From Leptodactylus fallax (lineage: Eukaryota; Chordata; Amphibia; Anura; Leptodactylidae): a stretch of DNA of 64,000 nucleotides. The first letter of the stretch is position 1; each line of letters begins with the position of its first letter. Positions 1-12,177 of this stretch are shown one piece after another. The translations under genes and the position numbers were made by a program. Under the pieces are notes generated by a model. That model was not told the origin of the DNA. It made no database searches and saw only the letters and a program-made list of their open reading frames with translations. The stretch spans positions 3,488,501 through 3,552,500 of the forward strand of contig CAMRHE010000133.1 in NCBI GenBank assembly GCA_947044405.1. The letters are read 5' to 3'.

Positions 1-300
1 ATAATATATAGTAGTGTCCAAATAATACTACTTTAAACATCCCACCTAATACTGCTATATAGTACGCAAGTAATAATCAGTAGTGTCCACATAATACCAA
101 CACATAGTACCCACCTAATATTCAATCAATACTTCCTTAAATAGCCTAAATAATACCACCATATACTAGCCACATAATAGTCAATATCTGACTAATACTA
201 CCTTACACAGACTTAATAATACCACCATATAGTACCCACTTAATATACAATATTAAACAGCAGAATTACCATATCAAATATCCTGTTAATACCCCTTAAA
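1..300. repeat. Degenerate AT-rich tandem repeat
   Basis: The phrases taatacta, ccacctaata and catatagtac recur at irregular intervals of roughly 60 bases, with many substitutions. It looks like an old, decayed minisatellite that may begin left of the window. No coding potential is seen. Confidence 0.6.
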
Positions 301-903
301 CGGCCCAGACTGATAAACAACTTATCTCCTGTTTAGTTTTTTATATTAACTTAGGTTTAATTTTAATGATTTTTCATAAAGTTTTTTACTTTTCTTTTTC
401 CTGCAAGTTTATTGAAATTGTAGAAAATGTCCGAATTTTGGACAGCCCCTTTATAATATACAGGATTACCCGACGCAGCTTGGATGTAAATTTACTTCCA
501 TAAGGACTATATGAGACAGGACAGATGAATTAGTGTTCTCCCTCTAAGATTCAGTACTGAGCGCGCTCCTCCACCAAGGCTCCTTCTGGGTGCAGGAAAC
601 AACCGGATTGTTTATGAGTTGCTCAAGGCGCAGTAAAATTATTTTCCATGCTGGGTAAATCCGAGGCCGTGCTGTGTACTGTGACGCCCTAATCACATGC
701 AAAATTTACTTTTCTATTATTTTTCAAAATATTTTCTCGTGCAGATTTTTGGAAGTACAGTGCAATAAATCTCAATAAAATCATCTGATCTATTGTTTGT
801 CTGCTGTGGATATTCTGGAGATTTGTGAACATGAACACCAATTTTATATCTATAGATATATACATAGATAAAAAAGTGAGCCATATTGTATACACATTGC
901 ATT
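301..903. other. Unassigned intronic sequence
   Basis: AT-rich at the left, mixed composition at the right. The only local pattern is a short alternating stretch of atatagata type near 845-870. No gene, element end or RNA recognised. Confidence 0.5.
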
Positions 904-2911
904 ATAAGACTTGTACTGATCCTGAGTTATATCCTGTATTATACTCCAGAGCTGCGCTCACCATTCTGCTGGTGCAGTCACTGTGTACATACATACATTA
1001 CATTACTTATCCTGTACTGATCCTGAGTTATATCCTGTATTATACTCCAGAGCTGCACTCACTATTCTGCTGGTGCAGTCACTGTGTACATACATTACAT
1101 TACTTATCCTGTACTGATCCTGAGTTACATCCTGTATTATACTCCAGAGCTGCGCTCACTATTCTGCTGGTGCAGTCACTGTGTACATACATTACATTAC
1201 TTATCCTGTACTGATCCTGAGTTACATCCTGTATTATACTCCAGAGCTGCACTCACTATTCTGCTGGTGCAGTCACTGTGTACATACATTACATTACTTA
1301 TCCTGTACTGATCCTGAGTTACATCCTGTATTATACCCAGAGCTGCGCTCACAGTCTGCTGGTACGGTCACTGTGTATATACATTACATTACTTATCCTG
1401 TACTGATCCTGAGTTACATCCTGTATTATACTCCAGAGCTGCGCTCACTATTCTGCTGGTGCAGTCACTGTGTACATACATTACATTACTTATCCTGTAC
1501 TGATCCTGAGTTACATCCTGTATTATACTCCAGAGCTGCGCTCACTATTCTGCTGGTGCAGTCACTGTGTACATACATTACATTACTTATCCTGTACTGA
1601 TCCTGAGTTACATCCTGTATTATACTCCAGAGCTGCACTCACTATTCTGCTGGTACAGTCACTGTGTACATACATTACATTACTTATCCTGTACTGATCC
1701 TGAGTTACATCCTGTATTATACTCCAGAGCTGCACTCACTATTCTGCTGGTGCAGTCACTGTGTACATACATTACATTACTTATCCTGTACTGATCCTGA
1801 GTTACAGCCTGTATTATACTCCAGAGCTGCGCTCACTATTCTGCTGGTGCAGTCACTGTGTACATACATTACATTACTTATCCTATACTGATCCTGAGTT
1901 ACATCCTGTATTATACCCCAGAGCTGCACTCACTATTCTGCTGGTACAGTCACTGTGTACATACATTACATTACTTATCCTGTACTGATCCTGAGTTACA
2001 TCCTGTATTATACTCCAGAACTGCACTCACTATTCTGCTGGTGCAGTCACTGTGTACATACATTACATTACTTATCCTGTACTGATCCTGAGTTACAGCC
2101 TGTATTATACTCCAGAGCTGCGCTCACTATTCTGCTGGTGCAGTCACTGTGTACATACATTACATTACTTATCCTGTACTGATCCTGAGTTACATCCTGT
2201 ATTATACTCCAGAGCTGCACTCACTATTCTGCTGGTGCAGTCACTGTGTACATACATTACATTACTTATCCTATACTGATCCTGAGTTACATCCTGTATT
2301 ATACCCCAGAGCTGCACTCACTATTCTGCTGGTACAGTCACTGTGTACATACATTACATTACTTATCCTGTACTGATCCTGAGTTACATCCTGTATTATA
2401 CTCCAGAGCTGCACTCACTATTCTGCTGGTACAGTCACTGTGTACATACATTACTTATCCTGTACTGATCCTGTTATATCCTGTATTGTACTCCAGAGCT
2501 GCACTCACTATTCTGCTGGTGCAGTCACTGTGTACATACATTACATTACTTATCCTGTACTGATCCTGAGTTACATCCTGTATTATACCCCAGAGCTGCA
2601 CTCACTATTCTGCTGGTACAGTCACTGTGTACATACATTACATTACTTATCCTGTACTGATCCTGAGTTACATCCTGTATTATACTCCAGAGCTGCACTC
2701 ACTATTCTGCTGGTACAGTCACTGTGTACATACATTACATTACTTATCCTGTACTGATCCTGAGTTATATCCTGTATTGTACTCCAGAGCTGCACTCACT
2801 ATTCTGCTGGTACAGTCACTGTGTACATACATTACATTACTTATCCTGTACTGATCCTGAGTTATATCCTGTATTGTACTCCAGAGCTGCACTCACTATT
2901 CTGCTGGTGCC
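904..2911. repeat. 97-bp satellite, array 1 (about 20 copies)
   Basis: A 97-bp unit repeats head to tail about 20 times. Landmarks in each unit are tactgatcctgagtta, ctccagagctg, attctgctggt and gtacatacattacattac. Units differ mainly at a few fixed sites: gcgctcac or gcactcac, ggtgcag or ggtacag, and ttacatcc, ttatatcc or ttacagcc. One unit near 2450-2480 carries deletions. Since 97 is not a multiple of three, overlapping short open frames appear in a repeating series; they are by-products of the repeat, not genes. The same unit forms arrays at 34258 and 37598. Confidence 0.97.
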
Positions 2912-3753
2912 TGAGAAAGTACAAAGGAGCGCTAGGGATAAGTGAGTATGACTTTGTTGGGCACCCACCATGTCCACCCCTGAGTTTCCTATAATCCTTG
3001 CCTATTCTATAGAACCCCTTTAAGCCCCTTAGCTACGAAGGACTTCACCGCAGACATTCCTTGCAATATTCAACAGGCAATAACCTATAGGTGACCGGTC
3101 AGTGCCAAAAATTCTGAATGTTTTTGTTTTTCTACCTTTTGCATTATATACATTTTGCAGCCCCAGCCTTGGGAATGCCACATTTGTCTGTCAGCTTCAT
3201 CTAGTCCCTAGGCAAAAAAAAAAAAAACAAAACAAGCCCATAAAATGTAAGGTTATCCCGTAAGTGAATAAAAACATGTCACCCGCTGCATGTCAACATC
3301 GATAGCAAGTATAAAATAATAGCACGCCACATTACCGTTGTAAGTAGATAGAAAACAGATGGTCCTTTTATGTGCGCGTTGTTTCCTCTGCATACAAATG
3401 CTTTTTGGGGGATCTAATTAGTCTTCCACAAAACTCAAACTGGGTAATTACTATCATTATCCCCTCCTCAAATAAATCTGAAGCCTAAACCGCAATTACG
3501 CTTATAATCTCGCCCTTCATATTCACACAAACAATTTTTTTTCCTCCGTAGGAAAATGTAAAAAAAAGTTGTGAAAAGTTCTTTAGAGGTAAAATTGAGA
3601 CATCATGTAAATCATCCTGGGAATTACTGACTGCACTCAAATCAGCGTTCCTGAATAGTTTGGTAAATTTCAGTAAAGCGTCGGGTTCTTTACGGCGGTT
3701 TATGGGAATGATGACAGATCTGGCATCCTTGTCACTGATTTACGTACTGTATG
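2912..3753. other. Unassigned intronic sequence
   Basis: Follows the satellite directly. It holds a poly-A run near 3215-3230 and AT-rich stretches, but no element ends or coding segment I can recognise. Confidence 0.5.
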
Positions 3754-4560
3754 GAAGGTGGTGACGGGTGAAATCCGTAGACAGCGTGGTGGAGCTACAG
3801 CGGAGGGAGATTTGTAGTACTAACTAGACCTTGGTTTCCAAGTAGGACCAAATAGGGGTTGGCAAAAGTTTTAATGTTATCCCTGACCACTGGGATCCCC
3901 ATCAGTCTCGAGAACTGGGGTCCGGTTTCCTTGACCGTGGAGGAGTCCATCTCTGGAATGGAGACATGGTGGCTGGAACGGAGGACACCAGGTAAGTATA
4001 CTTCACATAGGTAAATAGATGGTTAAATTATAGCTCGAGGGTTCATGTTAAAGGGGTTGACCCAAATTTTAATGTTATCTTCTAGCCACAGAATTCCAGC
4101 GGTTCACGAGAATGGGGGCAACTGTTTCCCATCCAAATGGAGCTTACTGTACGTAAAGTGGTGAGGAATGGAATCAGTAGACTGCGTGGTGGCGCTACAG
4201 AGGAGGGACATTTGTAGTGCTAAGTGGACCTTGGTTTCTGCAGGGGCCAAAACAGGACCAAACAGGAGTTGACTCAAGTTTTAATGTTATCCCTGACCAA
4301 TGGGACCCCCACCAGTCACAAAAACTGGGGTCCGGTTTCCCTATCCGAGGAGGAGTCCATCACTGGAATGGTAAGTATCAGGAGGTCAAGGACACCAGGT
4401 AATAGACGGTTAAGTTATAGTTTGACGGTGGAGCATAATTTTTAAGGTGTTGGACCAAGTTTTAGTTTAATGTTGTCTCCTATCTACAGGATCCCCACCA
4501 ATCACGAGAAGGAGGGGGTTTACTGTTTCCCCACCCAAATGGAGCAGTAGGATGAGCATA
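3754..4560. repeat. Tandem duplication of an approximately 405-bp segment
   Basis: Two diverged direct copies lie side by side. The landmark gcgtggtgg is at 3784 and 4184, and ttttaatgttatccctgacc is at 3869 and 4279, giving offsets of 400 and 410. Each copy contains ggggtccggtttcc and a closing half that begins with a degenerate aaggggttgaccca. The two halves of each copy resemble one another too. Confidence 0.85.
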
Positions 4561-4757
4561 CGCACTGCTGCTCCATTTACTGTTAAGTATAGTGCTCACC
4601 TATCTCCAGCAGTGCCATAGAGAATGAATGGAGTGGACTGCCGTTCCATTTAGATGGAGGAACAGTACCTCCATTCTCATGGGAGATCTGTGGGGATCCA
4701 ACCGCTGAGATCCTGTGGATAGGAGATAATAAAAAAACTTGGGCCAACCCCTCTAAA
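4053..4757. mobile_element. Foldback-type non-autonomous element (TIRs aaaggggttg)
   Basis: The left arm starts aaaggggttgacccaaa, followed by ttaatgttatctt. The right arm, read on the other strand, starts with the same motif followed by a poly-T-like stretch and atctcctatccacagga. Together they make an imperfect terminal inverted repeat. It encodes no protein. It overlaps the second copy of the tandem duplication, so the boundary of the original element is uncertain. Confidence 0.55.
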
Positions 4758-7700
4758 GTGTCCTCCACGCTCAAACTAAGCCTAGGCATTCACTATCTAA
4801 GTGAGATGTTCTTACCTGGTCCTCTCCATTCCAGTCATCGCGTCCTCATTCCACATAATTGATATTGGGAAATGTGAGGGAAGGAGCTTGGCCAAACACA
4901 AAAGAGTGGGGTTTAGATAAAAATAACCCCCATAGTGGGCAGTTTGTGGGAGATTCTGGGTGTGAAGAGGCATTCCTAAGAGTGTAGTTGGTGAGGCCAA
5001 AGGAAGGGCTAAAGTCACATATGACCTGACAGAGGGCCTGATGGATGCAGGAGCATCCCACCAGGTATGGGAGATTTGCCCACTCTTGCAGGAGCCCAGG
5101 AGGTCACCCCTGTTTTCAATAGTCTTCTGGATGCTGCGGGAGAGTTGGGGGCATATGTTTATGCAAACCACGGAAATACAACATGAAGGCAAACCACAAC
5201 CTAAAGATTGACCCACCAATTTTCTAGAGAGGTCTCCATTTTGCCACCAGTATCTGAGGACACCTACTGGTGGGTCTACTGAATTTCCCCATTGTACTGA
5301 ATTTCCCCATTGTGGGACTATTAAAGGACTATTATTATTATTAACTCTGTACAGACTTTTCAACACTTCTCTCACTTAAACTTTGATCCGATCAGATACT
5401 CCTCTCGACACCCACACACATCACTAAAGTAAAACCGATGACGTCACTACGCTGATTTACTAATTTATGAATCCATTATGCATGATGCATTCTCCATTAA
5501 GACGCTCAGATGACAGAACAATATGAGAAAATATTCAATGACAGGAAGCTTTATTGATCGAGAGGCTTCGGAGTCATATGGGAAATTATGCATGGTTAAA
5601 AGTACTTTCACACGCCGTCATAATATAAATTATAGGAGACTCCACGGCCGCGAAACGCAGTGCCAGAGACTTTACAAGGATTTGTATATGGGAGTAATTT
5701 AATTAAAGCTAAAGACAAGTAATCTCTAAGTCCAGTGATGGGGTATTTCCTGGAACTGAGGGTAATACCTTGGATTAACCTCTTCAACATTAGAACCTTC
5801 TCCATAAATGAGAATTATATTAACTTTTTGAGTATCTGGAGACCCCAAAGAAACCAAGTTGAACACCTGGGCACCCTGTTGCGTCAACGTCGGTCAACTG
5901 TCTCCCACAAAGTCTTGGATACCATAATGTTAGTTGACTGTCTTTGGCCACTTCTCCCCAAGTGGCGTAAGATTGCACCAAGCGCTAACTGATGATGTCA
6001 CTGACAATCCTTTAAAAAGAGTGGAGTCTGATTGAGATGCTGCCTGGTTATAGAATTAGTTTTTGGTTAGGTCTCCTGTTGCTTCACTTGAGCTTTAGTT
6101 TTGTTTGCTTGTTGGTAACCCTGGGATAGCTACTGAGATTCATTCAACTACTCCATAGCTAGTCCACCCTCAAATCACTTAAGACAGACTTCTTCTTTCT
6201 AATCTTTTCAAGCTCTTCTGTGCACCTGTTTAAGCTTTGCTCAGCTAAACCACACTGCAAACTCATCTCTTCTACATAAATTTTAGATCCATACTGCAGA
6301 GTTCCTTGGACACTCTCTAACCCAAGGTGAGACTGCTACGCAATATCCACAGGTGAGCACCATATAGAGGAGTCATCACTGGTTTGAAGTGTAACAGGAA
6401 CTATCTGGAGATGTTCATATGATCAAGAATCAAACCAAAGTTAGAAGCCACCAGTGATAACTACACGATCACCATTTACCACCAGCTGAAGAAGGAACAG
6501 AGGAGCATATACATGAATTGCACAATATGGTATAAGTCGGCTTCACACGGACATATTCGGGATGTATTTCCAAGACCAAACACTAAGCTAGGACCCGGAC
6601 TCCCAGCATTATAGTCATCTATAATCCTAGAAGGTCCTGCCTCTCCACAGGACTATTATCCTACACTGAAAACATGACTACAGTACTGGACAGTTGTCCC
6701 ATGGGCAGGTAAAGACTTCTGTTCAAGTCCGGGTCCCAAGTCAGCCTGGGAATTACTCCCGAAATCCGATCTGTATCTCACAGATGAAATACATCCATGT
6801 CCAGTCTTTGGGCAAGGATCCTATCCCCTGTGGTGAGGAATGGCCACTGTTTCTGGCTCACCTCAACTATATTTATATAAATGTGTTTATTACAAATGTT
6901 CTTGATGCTTAAGGATCATTGGGTCCTGGTGGACTAGAAGCAAGCATCAAAAAGTCCTGCTACGACAGAGGACACCTTCAACACTCACTGGGGCCTCAAC
7001 AAAGGAGAAGGTTTGTCTTCAATGGCTGATCTCTCAGTCATGTCTTGTTCATTCTCAAAATACTGGTTGAATATTACTGCTTAACCTCCATTTTTGATAG
7101 AAGTCTACTTTGGGTCTTGATGCTCAATTTTACCAGTGCCCTCAACTTTCCTTTACAGTACTGGTGTCCTCTTGTGGCGGATTGCCCTTTGGTCCTCTAC
7201 GAGCACTAGGGCCAGAATGTAATTTTCATCTCTTTACCATCCTCTAGAAAAAAAAGCAACTTTTCGTATCTCACAATCCACCTTGAAGTAGTATAGGTGG
7301 TCCTTAGCTACATTGGATACCAGTGGCAGCTACTTCAAAAAATTCTAAAGTTATTGCTCCCACAAGCCATAGAGTTTTGACCTTGTTCCCATTCTCGGCC
7401 ACTGTGGTAATGCGATGAAATAACTAGTGTCAAAAATATCAAGAGCTGCTAACATCTCAGGAGCTCAATGTTACTTGTCCATGGGCCCCAAGTGTCTCTC
7501 AAGATACTGGCTGAGGAACAATATAGCTACGCCACTGCTTTTTGGTGCCATGACCTAAGGCTGCTCCTTCTCGCTGCCGTTTTGTGCGCTGACGTTAATG
7601 TATGCAGCTCACATGGAGGACCTGCTGATTTTTGACTCTGTTGCCATCGAGAGCTCTTGAGAGAGCGGTGACCTGCCTGTCCATTCATTTGATTTGTATG

Positions 7701-8171
7701 AATGTTATTATTTTTATGCAGGGCCGGATAAAAAGCTTTATGAACAGCTCCATAAACTATTTTACACCGTGTCAGCTAGAGTTCTCGCATCAGCCATCAA
7801 GTCAGAGTTTATTCAAGCCACAATCGCCTTCCTCACCACGCAGTTCATAGCCACTCTCCCCACTCGAAATACATCATCTGAAGTAATATTGATCCCTCTT
7901 AACCCCTCCGAGACGCATTTCTAGGCTATTTATCCCTCCAGATACGTTTTAAGTTATGACAAAGAGAAATAATGTTAAAAACAAGTAAGTGAACCTGCGA
8001 ATGGTCTCTAAAAGAGTTGTTTCAAGTAGAGTAGCACTGAGAAAAATGAAAAACATCCATGGGGGCCACTGCCTGAATAATATAGGGGGGGGGGGGGTGA
8101 TCACTGACATACGTGATGTCATGGCAGCATTCAGTTGGTGGCATGGTAGATAAAACATGTTACTATTATGG
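4758..8171. other. Long unassigned intronic stretch
   Basis: No transposon ends, tandem repeats or recognisable protein segments were found. The longest open frame (minus strand, 4812-5375, 187 codons) has no family motif I know, begins with a low-complexity Asn run and is probably chance. A G-run sits at 8086-8098. Confidence 0.45.
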
Positions 8172-9385
8172 GGGATCTGCAGATGAGACACTGTTATGGG
8201 TCTCTGTAGATGACACTGTTATGGGGGATCTGGAGATGACACACTGTTATGGGGGATCTGGAGATGACACACTGTTATGGGGGATCTGTAGATGACACTG
8301 TTATGGGGGATCTGTAGATGACACACTGTTATGGGGGATCTGTAGATGACACACTGTTATGGGGCTCTGTAGATGACACACTGTTATGGGGGCTCTGTAG
8401 ATGACACTGTTATGGGGGATCTGTAGATGACACTTTTATGAGGGATCTGTAAATGACACACTGTTATGGGGGCTCTGTATATGACACTGTTATGGGGGAT
8501 CTGTAGATGACCCTGTTATGGGGGATCTGTAGATGACACACTGTTATGGGGGCTCTGTAGATGACACTGTTATGAGGGATCTGTAGATGACACACTGTTA
8601 TGGGGGCTCTGTATATGACACTGTTATGGGGGATCTGTAGATGACACACTGTTATGGGGCTCTGTAGATGACACTGTTATGGGGGGATCTGTAGATGACA
8701 CACTGTTATGGGGGATCTGTAGATGAAACACTGTTATAGGGGATCTGTAGATGACACTGTTATGGGGGATCTGTAGATGACACACTGTTATGGGGGATCT
8801 GGAGATGACACTGTTATGGGGGCTCTGTATATGACACTGTTATGGGGGCTCTGTAGATGACACACTGTTATGGGGGATCTGTAGATGACACTGTTATGGG
8901 GATCTGTAGAGGACACACTGTTATGGAGGATCTGGAGATGACACACTGTTATGGAGGATCTGTAGATGACACACTGTTATGAGGGATCTCTAGATGACAC
9001 ACTGTTATGGGGGATCTGTAGATGACACTGTTATGGGGATCTGTAGATGACACCCTGTTATGGAAGATCTGGAGATGACACTGTTATGGGGGATCTGTAG
9101 ATGACACACTGTTATGGGGGATCTGTAGATGACACTGTTATGGGGATCTGTAGAGGACACTGTTATGGGGGATCTGGAGATGACACACTGTTATGGAGGA
9201 TCTGTAGATGACACACTGTTATGAGGGATCTCTAGATGACACACTGTTATGGGGGATCTGTAGATGACACACTTATGGGGGATCTGGAGATGACACTGTT
9301 ATGGGGATCTGTAGATGACACCCTGTTATGGAAGATCTGGAGATGACACACTGTTATGGGGGATCTGTAGAGGACACACTGTTTT
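8172..9385. repeat. Minisatellite, 26-31 bp units (about 40 copies)
   Basis: Units follow the pattern ctgttatgggggatct then gtagatgacaca. Length varies by gain or loss of CA (gacactg or gacacactg) and by one or two G residues. Common variants are ggctctg for ggatctg, ggagatg for gtagatg, and gaggacac for gatgacac. Short groups of variants recur, for example around 8930-9000 and 9190-9240, which suggests block duplication. Confidence 0.95.
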
Positions 9386-9404
9386 ATGTGCAAACATTAA
9401 ATTA

Positions 9405-9560
9405 ATTTTATGAAATTAGGAAAACATGGTCAATTTCTTCTGCAAACAGCGCCACCCTTGCCCACAGGCTGTATCTGGTATTGCAATCTCGCCACTTTAA
9501 TTTCAATGGGACTGAGCTACAATACCTATAGACAAAAGTAATAAGAGAACAGACCATTAA
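9405..9560. mobile_element. Decayed palindromic element (cagcgccac family)
   Basis: Contains aacagcgccaccc, cccacaggctgt, ggtattgcaatctc and then gggactgagctacaatacc. This is the order seen in the related copies at 26640-26825 and 38695-38905. The middle is an imperfect inverted repeat around the sequence meaning gagct-gcaatacc. Non-coding; much eroded here. Confidence 0.5.
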
Positions 9561-10009
9561 ATATACACAGCAGACATGGAAGGCCTCCACAGTCGGGGCG
9601 GTGGTCCTGAGTACAAGGATCTCTCCTCTTGCCCATTGTTGTCTTGAACATTCGTCTTTCCATCTGACATCCATAGCCACAATCAGAGGTAGAGTCTGCC
9701 TGGGAGGGCGATGGATGTGGTTTATTGACCGCTATTTCACGTGTTACTACATATGTTCTACCTTCTAATAGCTGCGAGATTTATCGAGCTCGACACATTA
9801 ATATACAGTCAAGATAAATAATGTTTATAGTCGGATCTGGGGTTTTATGGACGGCAGATAAATAACATCTTAGGTGAAGTTACAGATCTTCTGCCCGGTA
9901 TGTAAATCTCAGCTTTCCTGCACGACGCCGCTATGTAGAATTATGTGTTTGTTTGGTGTACTTAGGTGTTTATGTTAAATGGGCCCGACAGATGCCCCTA
10001 AAAAAGTTA
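9561..10009. other. Unassigned intronic sequence
   Basis: Mixed-composition sequence with several in-frame stops on both strands. Nothing recognised. Confidence 0.45.
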
Positions 10010-10255
10010 CTACTAAGGCCCCCAATGATCACTAGAACTGGTGGAAACCAAGTAAACTTGGCTAGTTCTAATGGTTCCCATTACAATGAATGGAGGGGTA
10101 GCGCATGTTTCCGACAAGTCTCTCCATTCAAATTGGGGTGCAAAACACTCCAGGTCTTCTGATCAGTGGCGTCCCAGTGGTCAGACCCCTACCGATCAGC
10201 AAATTACAACATATCCTATGTAGGGGGTATCTTGCTTTGACTGGACAAATCCTAT
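10010..10255. mobile_element. Decayed non-autonomous palindromic repeat
   Basis: The pieces ggcccccaatgatcact, tctccattca and cagacccctaccgatcag, then cctatgtaggg, occur in the order typical of a family seen elsewhere here (32335, 46310, 51837). Terminal repeats are too eroded to place exact ends. Confidence 0.4.
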
Positions 10256-10744
10256 AATGTAAACAGAACATAAATTTTCTCTTCCAGAAATTAAGTGACC
10301 CCTCCCTTTAATTCCTATGAAGTCGGCAGGTGTTGTCAGATACCTCTGATGCTGCTTATCTCTATGGAAAACAATAGGTATATTATCTGGGTCCTCACTG
10401 TACCCCCACTTCCCCTACCAGAGCCCAGTTGATGTTTCTTACATATACGTAGCTAATGGGCGCTGCATTATGAAATATTCTGGATTATTGGATGGTTGTA
10501 GAAAAGTACATAAAATAAAATCCTAATATCCCAGAATTCTGATATTCTGATATTCATCTCTTTCTTCTGTTTTCTGCTTCAGGTTGTGATGAAACCCAAT
10601 ATTATCCATAATATTTGACTTTTCTAAATTGGCCGCCAGAAGACCCAGTGCAATCCGGGGGCTACACCCCCTCTGGATAAAGTCCCATCCCATTGGTTGT
10701 CACATCCTTTATCCTTTTTTTGTAGCATGATCGGTACATATGCT
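10256..10744. other. Unassigned intronic sequence
   Basis: AT-rich sequence up to the abrupt start of the LINE fragment. No motif recognised. Confidence 0.45.
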
Positions 10745-10746
10745 TA

Positions 10747-11115
10747 ATGCACCTCTCCCCCCGTTCTTCATCGGCCGCTCCCCTCTGCCAATCCCTTCAC
10801 TGGCTACCCATCGCCCAGCGAATAGTGTTCAAATTACTAACGCTGACATACAAAGCCATCCACGACCTGTCCCCTCCATATATCTCCGACCTAATCTCCC
10901 GCTACCTGCCCGCACGTAACCTCCGATCCTCCAAAGACCTCCTACTCCGCTCTGCTCTTATCCGCTCCTCACACAATCGTCTCCAAGACTTCTCCCGGGC
11001 ATCCCCCATACTCTGGAACTCATTGCCAAGACACATAAGACTGACCCCCACAGTCACAAGCTTCAAGAAGGCCCTGAAGACTCACCTATTCAGGAAGGCC
11101 TACAACCCCCAATAA
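10747..11115 (+). pseudogene. LINE ORF2 C-terminal fragment
   Basis: An open frame of 122 codons carries the conserved segment LHWLPIAQRIVFKLLTLTYK near residues 18-37, then AIHDLSPPYISDLI, LRSSKDLLL, a WNSLP motif near residue 91, and SFKKALKTHLFRKAY close to the stop. This is the region C-terminal to the reverse transcriptase palm of L2/CR1-type LINEs. No endonuclease and no catalytic YxDD box is present, so it cannot be active. The first Met is accidental: the real protein would have started several kilobases upstream. The stop at 11113-11115 is likely the original stop of ORF2. The reading frame is uninterrupted, so the insertion is not very old. Confidence 0.85.
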
Positions 11116-11299
11116 CACTACTGTCACCACACCGCCATCTGTACAGCCTCTACCCCCACCTTCTGTCTCTATCCCTCTTCCCTCATAGATTGTAAGCCCT
11201 TGTGGGCAGGGGCCCTCTATCCCACTGTGCCAGTTGATCACTGTTAGTATTATCTGTTTTGTACATCTTGTGTACCGTATGTAAATCCTCATTTAAAGC

Positions 11300-11640
11300 A
11301 CCAGGATAATATAATAATGTACAGCACCATGGGATAATAAAAAAAAACACCCCCAAAAAAAAAAAAAACACCAGGGATAATATAATAATGTACAGCACCA
11401 TGGGATTAATATAATAATGTACAGCACCATGGAATTAATATAATAATGTACAGCACCAGGAATTAATATAATAATGTACAGCACCAGGGATTAATTCATA
11501 ATGTACAGCACCATGGGATTAATATAATAATGTACAGCACCATGGGATTAATATAATAATGTACAGCACCATGGAATTACTATAATAATGTACAGCACCA
11601 TGGAATTAATATAATAATGTACAGCACCATGCAATTAATG
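11300..11640. repeat. 29-bp tandem repeat inside the LINE 3' UTR
   Basis: About ten copies of a 29-bp unit of the form gtacagcaccatgg then attaatataataat. Two A/C-rich interruptions lie at about 11338-11368. The unit is made of the left arm of the LINE's terminal hairpin plus its ATA tail. The last copy alone continues into the true LINE end at 11641. Confidence 0.92.
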
Positions 11641-11673
11641 GTGCTATATAAATAAACAATAATAATAATAATA

Positions 11674-11984
11674 TTACATAAAGTGCCCATGTCACATATA
11701 ATACAACAGAGGGCCAGAACATTCCACCAGGCCCGAGACCTGCCCAAGCTTTTGGGACACCAGAAGGTCACCCTTTGGGATGTTTCGGGAGGGTTGACAA
11801 GTATGATACCACCATGCAGTCCTGGGATACCAGATTATCAAATTTTTGAGATAATTAAATTCTGAATCAAAGGAATTTAATTATAAAATAATATATTTCT
11901 TTTTTAAATTAAATGTACTGTATTTATATTTAATTATTTTTATTTTAATATTTAATTATTTTTAATCTTTAAAACCTTTTCTCA
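11674..11984. other. AT-rich spacer
   Basis: Between 11876 and 11970 the sequence is almost only A and T, rich in taatta and ttatttt. No gene recognised. Confidence 0.5.
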
Positions 11985-11988
11985 TCAA

Positions 11989-12173
11989 AGCAGACCTGTC
12001 ACCGATGAATTTGATATGTAATGGGCATGACAATGTCACCCATCACTTCACGAGGGAGCAGTAATCTCGGAAAATACCATAGGCCATGCCACGAGAAATA
12101 AAGTGCCCCTGAAATGATAGGGCACGGTGCGGACTTTCACTTATATCAGATGACAGGTCTCTCTTAAAGACAC
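11989..12173. mobile_element. Small TTAA-flanked MITE
   Basis: The left end reads agcagacctgtcacc and the right end, on the opposite strand, agagagacctgtcatc: an inverted repeat. The right flank is TTAA (12174-12177) and the left flank TCAA (11985-11988), one change from TTAA. TTAA target duplications fit piggyBac- or Kolobok-type elements. No protein is encoded. Confidence 0.6.
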
Positions 12174-12177
12174 CATT

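Larger units (their letters stand above)
10747..11673 (+). mobile_element. 5'-truncated L2-like LINE (3' end)
   Basis: It contains the C-terminal part of the LINE ORF2, a 3' UTR with ttgtaagcccttgtgggcag, and an end of the form ggtgctatataaataa followed by an ATA-rich microsatellite. The short palindrome agcaccat...atggtgct near the end matches the stem-loop expected in L2-type 3' tails. Coding sequence starts abruptly with no 5' region, as expected from incomplete reverse transcription. The 3' UTR holds a tandem expansion, listed separately. Family assignment is from memory of L2-type tails; CR1 or a related group is possible. Confidence 0.85.

Noticed and set aside
825..2945. Series of 75-139 codon frames (also at 34452-35034 and 37497-38636)
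   Set aside because: Overlapping frames generated by the 97-bp satellite, which shifts frame by one base every unit.
4812..5375. Minus-strand frame of 187 codons
   Set aside because: No known motif, low-complexity Asn run at the start, no splice or homology support that I can see.
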